In this document: piece after piece, positions 12,081 through 22,902 of the stretch
How the letters are laid out: the number at the start of each line of letters is the position of its first letter
How positions within the stretch are numbered: position 1 is the stretch's first letter
From: Aphrophora alni
Lineage: Eukaryota > Arthropoda > Insecta > Hemiptera > Aphrophoridae
Reading direction: 5' to 3'
Assembly: GCA_963513935.1 (NCBI GenBank)
Contig: OY740765.1
Location: forward strand, 122,083,362 to 122,147,361
Length of the DNA: 64,000 nt
Notes under the pieces: generated by a model
The model's input: only the letters and a program-made list of their open reading frames with translations
What the model was told of the DNA's origin: nothing
The model's database searches: none
Position numbers and translations under genes: made by a program

Positions 12081-13149
12081 ATGGAATAAAGGGAGATTTG
12101 AGGAAGTCTACGAAATACGGCGATTATTATGATTTTTGAAGGAAGCTACGTTGAAATAAGGAGATTATTTATGAAATAATATATGGGTAAATAATAAGGA
12201 GTTTTTTTTTTTATTTATGAAGAATTTTGTTTGGGGATTAATGCAACTTAGATTATTAAAATATGAAAGATAAGATGGAAATAATTTTAAGATAGGATAC
12301 TGAGAGACAATACAATTGTAAAGAGGTAATTTTGAAATAAATAGATGAGCTTTGTAAGTAATTTGATATTTTTTTTGTAATAATGATGTTATATTTTGAA
12401 TTTTAGTTGAAGAAAAGAGTTTTTTGTAATTGTAAAATCAGTAGCTAACATGTTATCCCAGCGAGACAAAGAGTAATTAAGAATTTGATAAAGAATAAAT
12501 AATTATTGGATTTAAACTAAAATAAATAATAATATAAGATGATAATTGAAAAGTTTTAAGGTGAATTGAAGCAATGTTGAGTAATAAGTAAATAATTTTC
12601 GTAAAAATGTTAATTAATAATGAGAAGTTTTAAAATTTTAATTGCGTTTAGTTGGAAAATGATTCAGATGGATAGTGAAAGATGGGTGTAGACTTTTATA
12701 AAAGATGTAGAAATTTCGTCTTGGCAGAAAAATAAAGTGTGGGAAAGGAAATGCTAGATGGCAGGAAAATATACAGACGGCTGTCTGGGAGATAAGCTTT
12801 GAGTGACGGGATCCTGTCAACAAAAAATGTTGATGGAAAGTTTCAGCCAACAAGGTTGGAAAGGAAACTGATGATGGGTTTTATTGTATAAATAGAGATA
12901 AGGCTTAGCACTAATTGATTCGTATATTATTTTTTTACAAATGAGTTATTATAACGCTAACAAATTAAAATAATGAAATAGGATTTTAGCAAATAGATTT
13001 TTATTTTTATAAGAAAAGAGAATCTTTCTTAAATTAAGTATACTAGGGATACTTATTTTCTTTCATGAGGTCCTTAGCTTCTGAAATGAAATGTCTTGAA
13101 CATCCATTAATATTTTTTTTCTCGATTTGAAATATATATATATAAAAGC

Positions 13150-13181
13150 TTTGTATTCCAATACCTGTATTGAAATACAAA
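13150..13181 (+). repeat. 32-bp near-perfect palindrome before the right LTR
   Basis: The left arm TTTGTATTCCAATAC pairs with the right arm at 14 of 15 positions, with a 2-base centre. It ends 13 bases before the right LTR. Confidence 0.85.
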
Positions 13182-13194
13182 CCTTGTGGGGTTT

Positions 13195-14518
13195 TGTGAC
13201 AGTGTAAAAAGTCAGATTTTAATATAGACTCATTTAAAAGACGCGGTTAAGCCAAAGAGATAAGAGATTCAAATAATAATTTAAATTTAGTAACGTCATT
13301 AATAAAAGAAAAATGGATTTTCAAGACAACAGTATGAATTATTATGTTTAATTTTAATATAATTCAGTTTTATTGTTATAATATGTAAATTATTTGTGTT
13401 TTACGAAAGTGTGGTAAAATGTGGGAACAGTAACCGGAAGGAACGCTTTCGGAAGTAAGAATTTGCCTCATGGCAACGGCAGTTGAAGTCCAGAGCTTGA
13501 AGGGACTGGATGTGTTTTGTAGAGTTAGAGTTAACCGCTTAAAATGGACAAGTTGTGTTTTTCAAAGTCGAAGTCTAGTGTTTGGAGAGATAAGATCGTA
13601 GAAAGAGTTTCTAGGTTCTATTAGAACAATGTACATTTGATTTTTTGTCTCAAATAGAGATCGAAAGTATTTAAAAAATCCATAGAGAGCGTGTTTCAAT
13701 GACAATAACGCGGGAACATAAAAGACAATGGTTTATATACGCGAGTTGTGAACATTCTCAACAACTTGAGAAAACAACTTCTGAACGAGGGAGAATCTAC
13801 TAGAAGCTGTGGAATTTCAACTTGTAGGACATCAGTCTTCCATTCGGAAACGGACAATGTTTTTTATTTAGATCGGCGTTGTGGTATAGACGCTATATAT
13901 TACCTGTTTGATTAATAACCTGTATTATGTTTTAAATAAATTTTTTTTGTAAATGTTTATCTATTTAAAGAAAGTTTAGTAGATTATTACTAGAAGAGAT
14001 ACTAGTAAAATGAAATTTTTAAATAATGAAAATAGCATCTTTTCATTTTTCTTTTAAAGCTACAAAGTTACTACTAAAAATTTTCATAGATTAAAGTCCT
14101 GTTGCAACAATTTTATTTGTAGAAGCATTTTTGAAGATAAAATTAATTAATTTGAAAGAATGAAATAAAAGAAATATAAATTCATAATTTGTTATTAAAA
14201 CTAAAAAGATAACTAGTATTTATAATATGATTTTTTTTGTTAATAATATTTGTAGGATGTTTCTTTGAATGTTTAATAAATGTTTTCTTTGTAACATTTC
14301 AGCCAAAGTGTTCTCATTTAAAACCAAAATCCACTGTGAGTACACCGATAAAAGAATTTGCGACCCCAGAGATTTTTTAAAATATTTAAATTCACTTTTT
14401 TTCAAAATTGATGTTAACACATCTGGCGCCCTAGTCGAGCAAATTAATAATTGAATTCAATTTTAATAAAAAATAAGTACTCTTCAAGTACGACAAGTCT
14501 CTTTTTTAAATTATTACA
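13195..14518 (+). repeat. right LTR of element A
   Basis: Copy of 5996-7319 displaced by 7199 bp. The bases directly before it (cttgtggggttt) stand where a polypurine tract is expected but are G/T-rich rather than purine-rich. Confidence 0.9.
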
Positions 14519-14522
14519 ACAG

Positions 14523-15801
14523 TTGCTGTTATCTGACAGTACCTGACAAAACCATCTCCATTTGTACATGGTAGAGTTTTGTCAGAGTACCTTTCTGTCG
14601 ACTGTTTGGACAGAATGTTGAGACTATTATACATATACTCTTCAACTGTAGGCAGCTTGAGCTCAGGATGAGGAGAATCAATAAAAATTTACTTTATTAG
14701 TCATGAGATTAAATTAAAAAACATTCCAAATTCATTAAGTACATACCTTATATTGAAAAAGAAATATATTATTATTTTATTGGAATTCACTTTTTCAAAA
14801 TTAAAATTTTAAACGATAAGTACCAAATTCACTTCTAAAATGGTCACTATTAATCCCATTTTAGAAGAAAATTATTTTCAACAGTAAAATTTTGACATAT
14901 ATATTACGTAATAATCTAATTTTTAGCCATTAAACTCAATCATCAAATTACAAGACAGTGTTAGTCAAGGAGACTTTGACGATATTTTAACTATCGAGGT
15001 AAACAACATAGGTAAAATACCTAAAAGACAAGAACTAATTTTAACTATCGAGGTAAACAACATAGGTAAAATACCTAAAAGACAAGAACTAATTTTTAAA
15101 TTTAAGTATCGTATGAAGCATGCTCGTTGAACACCATGAGTCATTAAAATATATAATTTAAAGCTTTTTTGATAATTTAATGTTGTATTTAAACAGTATT
15201 TCAAGTAAATAACATTTGAATTATATTATTATCCTTATCTAACCTTTGGCTTTGATAAAAAATACAAGTTAAATGAGGTTAAATAATTTCACCTTCCCAT
15301 CATAATATTCCTATTCACATCAAAGAAAAAATATTGCCAAAAGTTGTATTACGTATCCGCAATTAGCCTGATTGATAATCGATACTCACTTTATTTTGTA
15401 ATATGTGTAGTAGCTCATCATCTGTAATTACTGACAGTAATTCCCTAGACATAACCTATTTTTATATGAATTTGGGACATTCCCAATTATTACAGTAAAA
15501 AAGAAAATTCTATATAAATATACTATTTTTCCTTTTCAAAGTACAATTTGTACTAAATGAAATTGCAAAAATGATTATCTAATCTCATGGTAAACTGGTA
15601 CCGGAGAATCTTTGAAACTAAGCATCTAGAATATGTTATGCATATAGACAACAGTCGGGATAATAATACTAGAATTGATCTGAAATGTTAATTCAGGGAC
15701 TCTCACAATAAGCTTTTAAACTAATATGCATAAGACAGTTTCTGAGTCTTGGGCTTAAGGCCCCTCCCCTTCTAACAGAAACACAAACATAAAACACCTA
15801 C
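14523..15801. other. intron with a 54-bp tandem duplication
   Basis: At 14984-15091 a 54-bp unit (containing ctatcgaggtaaacaacata) is present twice in perfect tandem. The unit carries the short palindrome TAGGTAAAATACCTA. No gene is seen in the rest of the stretch. Confidence 0.7.
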
Positions 15802-15878
15802 CTTAGTGCAGTCTCTGCAATGTGAGCTATATTCTCTGCGTATGCTGTACGTACAATGACAGCTTCATCATGTGCAAC
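15802..15878 (-). CDS. Vps15: Vps15 exon, HEAT repeat
   Basis: This 77-nt exon is too short to stand out as an ORF but is clear by content. It follows a tttaag acceptor and precedes a gtaggt donor. It encodes VAHDEAVIVRTAYAENIAHI followed by AETAL and two bases (AG) of an arginine codon. Animal Vps15 proteins have A.DDATIVR.AYAENIA.LAETALRFLE at this point, directly after the ILPGIA motif that ends the preceding exon. The exon sits between the 37.9-kb and the 10.9-kb intron. Confidence 0.93.
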
Positions 15879-16532
15879 CTTAAACAAAATATGAATTAAT
15901 ATATTTAGTACATTTTTTACTGCTGTTAATTACAAAGGTAACAACTTACAAAACTGACTGAGATCATTATTGTCATATTTCATTTACAGCAGTTTTTTTT
16001 TATGAGTTAAGACTGTGGTAAAATAAACATTGACCTATTTTACACCAGTAATAAGTAGTTCATCTACATTATTTGTATCATTTCAAATATTACCTTGGGT
16101 CTGTATTGCGCACAGGTCATTTTAGTTTTAATCTAACATTGTTGAACAGTCAATGCCCCTTGTTACTACAAAGAGGATTAATCTTATAAGAATGGTCAAA
16201 TTAAGAGTTCTTTTTAATGGTTTTCATAATATTCCACATTAAAAATTTTAACGGCCACCATTTTGAAAATTATAATTTTAATTTGCTATTTCTTTTTTTG
16301 GTCACTAACACTTCAAACATCAGTAATTACTCCAAATTTGGAGTTTGTAACTTAGGCTACTTGATTTCTTAGATACATTGTATTTAGTAAAAAGCACATT
16401 CAGACAGAGAGATGGAAAACTAATCACTTTAGTACATATATTCATAGGAACTTTTTTCTTTGTTTTTTCATGTTTAATCATGTACAAAATTATTGTACCA
16501 TAAATTTGAATCATTCTGTATATTTCAATTGG

Positions 16533-16594
<62 letters not shown>

Positions 16595-17510
16595 CCATTA
16601 TCATCTGAGACATTTATTAGAATCATTTATAACAAAATTAAAAAAGACAAAATAGACAAATTTGTTAAAATCTGATTCCAAGATACGATTTGTGGAAAGT
16701 TTCTAATAATAGACTGCAAGTTTGATTGTTGTATCGGTAAACTGAGTTGGAATTTTATATTAAAGAACAAATAAGAACTTTAAACAATTTTATTTTATAA
16801 GAAATTTATATATATTATAGGTTGTTAAAAATTTAAGCCAAGTTATATCCATGTATGTATTTCAGGACACATATTTGACAATAATAATTACTACATGTGG
16901 ATAATATCAGATAAATTGTAGTTTGTTTGTAATTGGAGTACATTTTCCTAAAAATTCAGGATCCCGAGGATTTTTTTTTTGTTTTCTAAAAATAAAAGTG
17001 TCTATGCTTAATCATAGAGTGGTGCCTAACCAATTAAAATCTATTAACAATAAAACTAAAATAATCAGAAAGTATGAAAAGTTACACCTAGTAAGGCATT
17101 GGAAATACATTAGGGTTACAAATTATAATAAGGTAAAACTACATCTAATATACAGTAATTTCCAGCAAAGCCAATGCTTAATAGATCATATGTCAAGAAA
17201 TTGGTCTCTCACAATGTGCAAATGTTAGTAAAAAATAAAAATCTAAATTATAGCATATAATCAGCAATACTACTGAAATAAAATCCTTATTTATCACAAA
17301 ACTAAATAACTTAGATAACCATTTTAACCAATTGGAATTAAGAAATCATAAAATCTAAAACTTCGAGAGGATTGAGGAAAATTCGTTACAGATTGAGAAT
17401 CATTCAGGTCGAGACAACTAAATCATAAACATTAAAGTAATAAAGTGTATAAAATAAAGCAATAAAGCTTAATGTTTCAAAATATTTTAATAATATAAAT
17501 GAGCTACAAT
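15879..17510. repeat. intron with (TA)n microsatellite
   Basis: A pure TA run of about 28 units lies at 16535-16590; the open frames across it are artefacts of the repeat. A segment at about 17450-17500 (aaataaagcaataaagctta and following) matches one arm of the foldback at 34052-34162. Nothing else is recognised. Confidence 0.75.
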
Positions 17511-17513
17511 TGT

Positions 17514-17686
17514 TTAGCCTTGCAGCATCATCGTACATAGTTCATTAACCTTCATCTACCTGCTAGGTCATTCCCCCTACCTGTCCCGATTTCTCTATTG
17601 TATTTCAGTCTCCTGTTACTTGCATATGTATAAATAGTTGTCTATACCTGTTAATTATCAGTTGCCCGATGATGCCGCAAGGCGAA
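17514..17686. repeat. inverted pair of a hammerhead-core-like motif
   Basis: CGATGATGCCGCAAGGCGAA at 17667-17686 is found again on the opposite strand at 17514-17533 with 2 differences in 20. Each contains a GATGA, a GC-rich mini-hairpin with a GCAA or GCAA-like loop, and a following AA. This resembles the core of hammerhead motifs of Penelope-like elements. I could not pair a convincing stem I or cleavage site for either copy. Confidence 0.4.
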
Positions 17687-17934
17687 TTTATAGATTTATA
17701 AACTATTATAAGCTAAAGAATTATAATAGTGAAAATCATAGGTCGCTGGAAGTGACTGCTACATATGGGACTCGGAGAGGAACTGACGCTCAGTCTTCTT
17801 ATGTCGTAGGTTTATCTTTTACTATCATGTAAATTAATTAATTTAGTAGACTGTGCTTACTCATTGTTTGGAAACCATGTAAATTGTATCTAAAAATAAC
17901 TGATTAGTTAAATGAGTAATTGCAATCACAGCAT

Positions 17935-18620
17935 GTGTACATCGAGGATTAGAAGAAGGCCTTGAAGGTACCGACATTCTAATTCTCTCAGATAGCTAAG
18001 CAGCAATTAAAGCCCTCAGCTCCATAGAAGTCTATTGGTATAGGATTATCTCTGTTCTCTATGTGTCCTGTCAGCTGTCAACATGGTACACTTGGGTTGG
18101 ATCTGTTGGCAAAAAAAGGTGCTGTTGTCTGCCTTGTGGGACCAGAACCCGCTTGCGGGATCAGTCATTCAACGGAAAGAAAATTGGCCAAGGAATTATG
18201 GAGACAATTTCCTGGCCAAAGCATCTTCTCTCTGGACCAGATCCTGTGCTGACAAAGGTGCTGGTTCAGTATGACAGAAGTCCCTAAGACAGATTATTGG
18301 ACATGGCCATCATATCCGGAGCCACTTAAATAAGTGGCTGACCTACAAGTCTCACCTGTCGACTTTGTGGTCTTATATCTGAGACCGCAGTACACATTTT
18401 GGTTGATTGTGAGGTCCTGGAGTCCAAAAGAAAGAGAATCTTTGGACCTCAGCAACCAGACATGAATTTTGACAAGAACATCCTGCGCAAGATTCTGGAG
18501 CTTGTTAGAGGCACTGGGTTGGTGTAAGGTGAATAAAGAAATGGCAGCACAATAGGCTCATAGCCGAAGTGCCGGAAGCCAATAGAGCTTTAGCAATATG
18601 TCGCCAACAAAAAAAAATTA
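17935..18620 (+). pseudogene. LINE ORF2 3' remnant (RNase H and Cys-rich tail)
   Basis: Broken frames give LLAKKGAVVCLVGPEPACGI, typical of the RNase H domain end in R1/LOA/I-type LINEs. Further on, a frame gives CRLCGLISETAVHILVDC, the CX2C..H..C tail of such ORF2 proteins. Frameshifts and stops separate the parts, so the copy is dead. It ends with an A-rich tract near 18610. The rest up to about 19040 shows nothing. Confidence 0.65.
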
Positions 18621-19245
18621 ATTTTTAAAAATGATAATAAAAAAGTAATTCTTGGTTAAATTGCATTGTTTTTTGACTTTGCGCCTAAGTCACGATTTCC
18701 GGCACAACCTGATAAGAATTTCGGTTGATGTGATTTCCCACCAGCCAGCTAGAAATTGGTAAATGTTATAGAATGGCGAGTAAATGATTGGTATGAATGG
18801 AAAAGTTTCACTATTATATTAAAATATAATACAATACTTTTACGTTTATAATAAATAAGTAACTAATTGTAAGAAATAATAGTTTTCCCCAAAATTAATT
18901 AAGTGAGTGCATTGTAGTAGTGTGTCGAACTAATTGTCTGGCTATTCCCTATTGGCCAAAAAGATCCACCAATCATAGCATTTTTCAGTTGGACTGGCAT
19001 ATGCGACTTCTTGTAGCGGCAATAGCTCTTCATCGTCCTATAAGAGTGGTCGTGTTGACTCTCTCGTCACTATGAGACCTCATTAGGCTGATCACCTCCT
19101 ATACTCTTCAAGAGCGACGTTTCAATAAGAGCTATTCATCATAAAAACAGTATTAACCTGTATAAAACACTGAAACCCCTACCACAAGTTTGGTACAATA
19201 ACATACACACAAATAAAATAAAATCAAATATTTATTTGCCTTATG

Positions 19246-19301
19246 TTTAGTTCCCTGATGTACATTTCGGTAACCAAGTTACCATAATCGGAAAGATCTA
19301 A
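19246..19301 (-). ncRNA. candidate hammerhead ribozyme (degenerate) of the Penelope element
   Basis: On the minus strand the order is stem I strand (TTAGATCTTT), CCGATTAT, a 6-bp stem II GGTAAC/GTTACC with loop TTG, GAAA, a short stem III (AUG-UA-CAU), C as cleavage base, and the other stem I strand (AGGGAACTAA). Stem I pairs over ten positions with one mismatch and two G-U pairs. This is the type I layout with a tiny stem III known from Penelope-like elements. Two core bases depart from the CUGANGA consensus and one U is extra, so activity is doubtful in this old copy. Confidence 0.5.
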
Positions 19302-19899
19302 AATAATACTAACAAAATATAAAATCTTAAAAAATAAAATGCCATATTCTCCTCTCCACCCTACTTCCGGTTGTTCGGCCTATTAAAGTAGAACCACGTC
19401 AATGACTTAGATGAAAGCGGCTAATGTTACACATTCCTGTCCTTGGGAAACCCGTTGGTTGAATATGACAATGGTGGTAATAAATTTTACAGATAACAAT
19501 ATATCTTAAAACTCCTTTACATATAAAACATAACATGTGCATAATAACAATAAAAATTTAGTGAATCAAAAATTGTTATATGACTAAGTGATATTATAAT
19601 CCATAAACCAAAAACAAAAAATTTTAGATTCACAGATAACAATATATCTTAAAACTACTTCAATACAAAACATAGAATGTACATTATATAACAAAACAAT
19701 ATATCAAAAACCAAACATAACATGTACATTAAAACTAAAACTATATTGAATCGAAATGCCTAACATGACGTCAAGATTTTACCTAGGTTTTAACAAAGAA
19801 AATAAACTTGAATTAGAAATAGGATCCTTATCTGAGTTAAATAATAAGTCACTATCAGTTTTAGCAATGAAAATACTTTCATAGCTATTTAGCAACTTA

Positions 19900-20580
19900 T
19901 TAGACATCACACTCCACCATTTTCACATTTTGAATTCCAAATTCATGGTTCTTTTGAAGTATGTGCTCGGCCACATTAGATTTCTCTGGTCTATTGTACT
20001 TAATATGAGCTACATGTTCTTTAAACCTGGTTACAATTTTTCTCTTTGTTTGACCTAGGTACACCTTTTCACAATCGTTACAACTAACTTCATAAATAAC
20101 AGACTTCAACATCGGGATTTTATCTTTAGGATTACCAAATAAATTTTTAAGATTGTTATGACTTTTATAAGCTATCTTGATATCAAGATTATTAAAGACG
20201 GAACCCAAACCTTTGGTGAGGGCAGAATCAAAGGGTAAACTACAATATCTGACTTTACTTTTAACCGGTTGGAGAGTCGTAAAATTTATTCTGTCATTCA
20301 TTAATCACTGTTTCCTTAATATGTTGTCAACAACTTTACGTTCAAAACCATTAAATACAGTTATTTCCTTAATATGATTTATTTCTTTAAAAACATGAGT
20401 TTTAGTTAGAGACACATTAAGTTGTCTATTAAGCTATTAAAAGCTGTTAATTTGTGTTTGGAATAATGATTTGAATTACTAAGTATAAATCTATTATTGT
20501 TGGTAGGTTTTCTGTATATATCAAATTCAATGTTATGTTCATTCCTAATACATAATAAGTCTTAAAACGGTAACCTGTTA
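19900..20580 (-). pseudogene. Penelope reverse transcriptase end and GIY-YIG endonuclease
   Basis: The upstream part carries DIYRKPTNNNRFILSNSNHY, the conserved thumb-side motif of Penelope reverse transcriptases (YRKPT...NSNHP in others). After stops and a frame change, an open frame at 19900-20301 gives the endonuclease. It has VIYEVSCNDC (the GIY element with its Cys pair), VYLGQTKRK (the YIG element with the catalytic Arg) and FKEHVAHIK. The conserved Glu of the endonuclease falls in KEH. The copy cannot make a full protein. It is only the C-terminal quarter of the usual element. Confidence 0.82.
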
Positions 20581-20701
20581 TTCATTTCTAATTACAAAGG
20601 GTGTCTGGAGAGATCGTGTGGGCGGATACATGGTCTCTACAGTTTGAGCGAAAAAAGTTTAAAATTATTATCAATGAATTATAATACACAAGTCTTTGTT
20701 G

Positions 20702-21388
20702 CTATATCGTATGTGCTACTACAGTATTATAAACACTAGCGACACTTATGTTACATGATAGTTGAATCATGTTTTGGAAGACTTCCAGTGTCTCATGCAC
20801 CTTGTGGAGTACTGTGGGTACGTTATGGGTATAGGGGTCAAGTGTCACTGCCATGTTCACAAAGTCTGGATGATTACCTCGTAGGATCTGTTGTACTTTG
20901 TTGAGATGTGTGTTTACAGTATCCTCATTTGTGGTGAGGACATCCCGTTCTTTGTCTATTGCTGTACCAGCAGAGGAATACATTACCGATGCTGGTGATT
21001 GCTCTGAGGTTCCGATATGTAGTGCTTGTCATCCTTCCCTGCTTCATGATGGCTCTTTGTTGGATGTCGTTTATACTAGTTCGTATAGTGTTTATGGCCT
21101 CAGCCCCCTGACATACGGGATTGTCTTGAGATTCTAATCAAGGAGTTGGCTGGTTTAGGAAGTCACTATGTGTTGTAAGGGGATCCAGGTTAAGGGTATG
21201 GATGCTTCATAGATTAATGGCTGGAAATTGCCTTCATTAGAAATTGTGACAGGTAGGCTGGACAGGACTGTTGGTAAACACATGAAAGTGTAAACAATAT
21301 ACATGATCATTGTTACTGTTGATGAGTTCACCATGCGACTACAATCTCTAAGTAGAAAACATATTTTATTAGATTGGAGCTTCATCAT
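20702..21388 (-). pseudogene. env-like remnant
   Basis: A frame beginning at 21388 has a hydrophobic, signal-peptide-like stretch (TMIMYIVYTFMCLPTVLSSL) about 25 residues after the methionine. A second frame at 20983-20702 gives an amphipathic segment. Position after integrase fits an envelope gene of an insect endogenous retrovirus-like Gypsy element. The call rests on position and the hydrophobic start; the parts are broken by stops and no fusion-protein motif is certain. Confidence 0.4.
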
Positions 21389-21650
21389 GTATATATTGAG
21401 TCTTACGGGCCACCTGGAACTTAGCTGACATCATGTGTTATTATATGTTTTAATAACAAAAATATTACAAAATATATATTTAGGTTGTCGTCATGGTTTT
21501 AACAAAAGTTATGCACATATATTTATTATGGATTATTTATTTCTGTATTTTGCATAAAATATTTAGACAAATAAAAGCTATATATTTATTTATTTTTGTT
21601 AATTTTGGCTTTTATAATAACTCCAAAGTCTCGTATGTATACGACTTCCC

Positions 21651-21945
21651 TTATCTACTTACTGTATCACTGGATTTGTATCTCGCAATTTTGCAAAGAT
21701 AATTTTTGAAGTATGGTCCTGTATATTGTTGTTCTAGCTTATTGGACTTCTTAAATTCTTTCAACAGTACTAGGTCGCCCACGGAAGATTCTTCAGTTCT
21801 CCGATGTAAATTATATAGTTTTTTCTGTGTCTCCTGTGCTTTGGCCATTATTAGGGAGAGATCATTATGTAATTTGTGTAGAGCTTGCAATTTCGCTAAT
21901 ACATCATGATTAGGATTGGAGAAGGGAGTGGAAGGTACATGGATG
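21651..21945 (-). pseudogene. Gypsy integrase C-terminal tail
   Basis: An open frame gives NDLSLIMAKAQETQKKLY, then SVGDLVLLKEFKKSNKLEQQ and YTGPY. The VGDLV......KL...Y.GPY pattern is the GPY/F module at the end of Gypsy integrases. The catalytic DDE core and HHCC finger are absent, replaced by the LINE insertion. It ends in a frame change before 21651. Confidence 0.82.
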
Positions 21946-22050
21946 CATCAGTTTATATGTCTCTCACATACAAATGTCAACCTCACGTTCACGCTGAGTA
22001 ACGTTGTTTTGTTACTGGTGCACCCTGTGATAGCAAACGAGGCTCTGGTG

Positions 22051-22735
22051 ACCGAATGTTCTTCGGTATATTTGGAAAATTTCCCTTTTCCTACCCAATT
22101 CCTTCATACTACCAGAAACACTTAGCATACCTACTCTTTAGCTACTTTAGCTGGTGTTTCACTTTTTACTTTTTTATCTCTCTTCTGCTTCTGTCCCAAG
22201 ATGCTCTGGGCACATGTAGACATTCATTTATTCTTAACTGCAACTATCTGACAATCTGTCTAATTCCCAAACAACCCGAATACCAGAATGGTCCGGCGGT
22301 GTGTCTGGATGTGTGTGGGGCTTTGTTTGTGGGGTGGAGTGGGGATTTTGCTGGTCTCGTGTCAGAAGGGGTGATGTATATATTAATATGTATGTTGCTT
22401 TTGTTGGTGTGGGGTTGGTGACTGGGGCTGGCGGGTTTCCGCTTAGTTCTGTGGATGGAACTTATTGCGTCCACATTTTTGCTGGCCTGCCTGCCTTGTT
22501 GGATAGGGAGAGTAAATGCGACCGAATGTCAATCTGTATAATTAAACAATTTTTTCGTTTCCTATCAGTTCCTTCTTACTACCAGAAACATTTAGCATTC
22601 TTAATCTATAGCTGATTTTTCACTTTTTTATTACTTTTCTATCTCTCTTCTGCTTCTGTCCCATGATGCTCTGGGCACATTTAGACTTTAATTTATTCTT
22701 CATTCCAACTATCCTCACAATCTGTCTTTTTCCCC
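22051..22735 (+). repeat. tandem 5' modules of the LINE (470-bp period)
   Basis: The segment starting accgaatgt at 22051 and running through ctcttctgcttctgtccca and gatgctctgggcacat is repeated, diverged, from 22521. The second copy leads directly into ORF1. Confidence 0.75.
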
Positions 22736-22902
22736 TAATCCTAGGTGGAATAGCATATGCCCATGGATGTGTGGTCAGAGGGAAGTCTGATTGTGAATAT
22801 GCGAACTCTAGATGCCAGGCACCCTCCAGTTTGATTAGCCTTACTGAGGCAAGAGGCTCTGCCTCAGTGGACTATTATTTCCTCATATCTTGTGGGAACA
22901 AA

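Larger units (their letters stand above)
9193..13194 (+). other. non-coding interior of element A
   Basis: About 4 kb with stop codons in all frames and no pol motif on either strand. The plus strand is rich in A and G. It contains a diverged tandem repeat near 9450-9610, a 68-bp inverted repeat at 10637-10704, a 30-bp tandem duplication at 12021-12080 and a 32-bp palindrome at 13150-13181. This layout resembles the class of large retrotransposon derivatives known from plants. Confidence 0.7.
5996..14518 (+). mobile_element. LTR retrotransposon A, large non-autonomous (Gypsy-like)
   Basis: Two 1324-bp direct repeats bound the element (5996-7319 and 13195-14518). Each starts TGTGACAGTG and ends TTACA, giving the TG..CA termini. 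The same four bases, ACAG, flank it on both sides (5992-5995, 14519-14522), as expected of a 4-bp Gypsy-type target duplication. A degenerate primer site follows the left LTR. The interior holds one long ORF (7462-9192) and about 4 kb with no ORF of note; no protease, reverse transcriptase, RNase H or integrase is present. I found no difference between the LTRs where I compared them, so the insertion is recent despite the lack of pol. It sits in the Vps15 intron, opposite to the gene's orientation. Confidence 0.88.
19045..20590 (-). mobile_element. Penelope-like element, 5'-truncated remnant
   Basis: On the minus strand the end of a Penelope-type reverse transcriptase is followed by a GIY-YIG endonuclease and then about 850 bp of 3' region. 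The 3' region holds a hammerhead-ribozyme-like fold (19246-19301) and a second stretch with GAAACGTC on the minus strand near 19120, also typical of this class. The left edge is approximate. The right edge meets the decayed Gypsy element. Confidence 0.75.

Noticed and set aside
16320..16675. Overlapping open frames rich in Tyr-Ile on both strands
   Set aside because: They are translations of the TA microsatellite at 16535-16590.
16923..17228. 101-codon plus-strand frame
   Set aside because: No recognisable motif; composition as in the surrounding intron.
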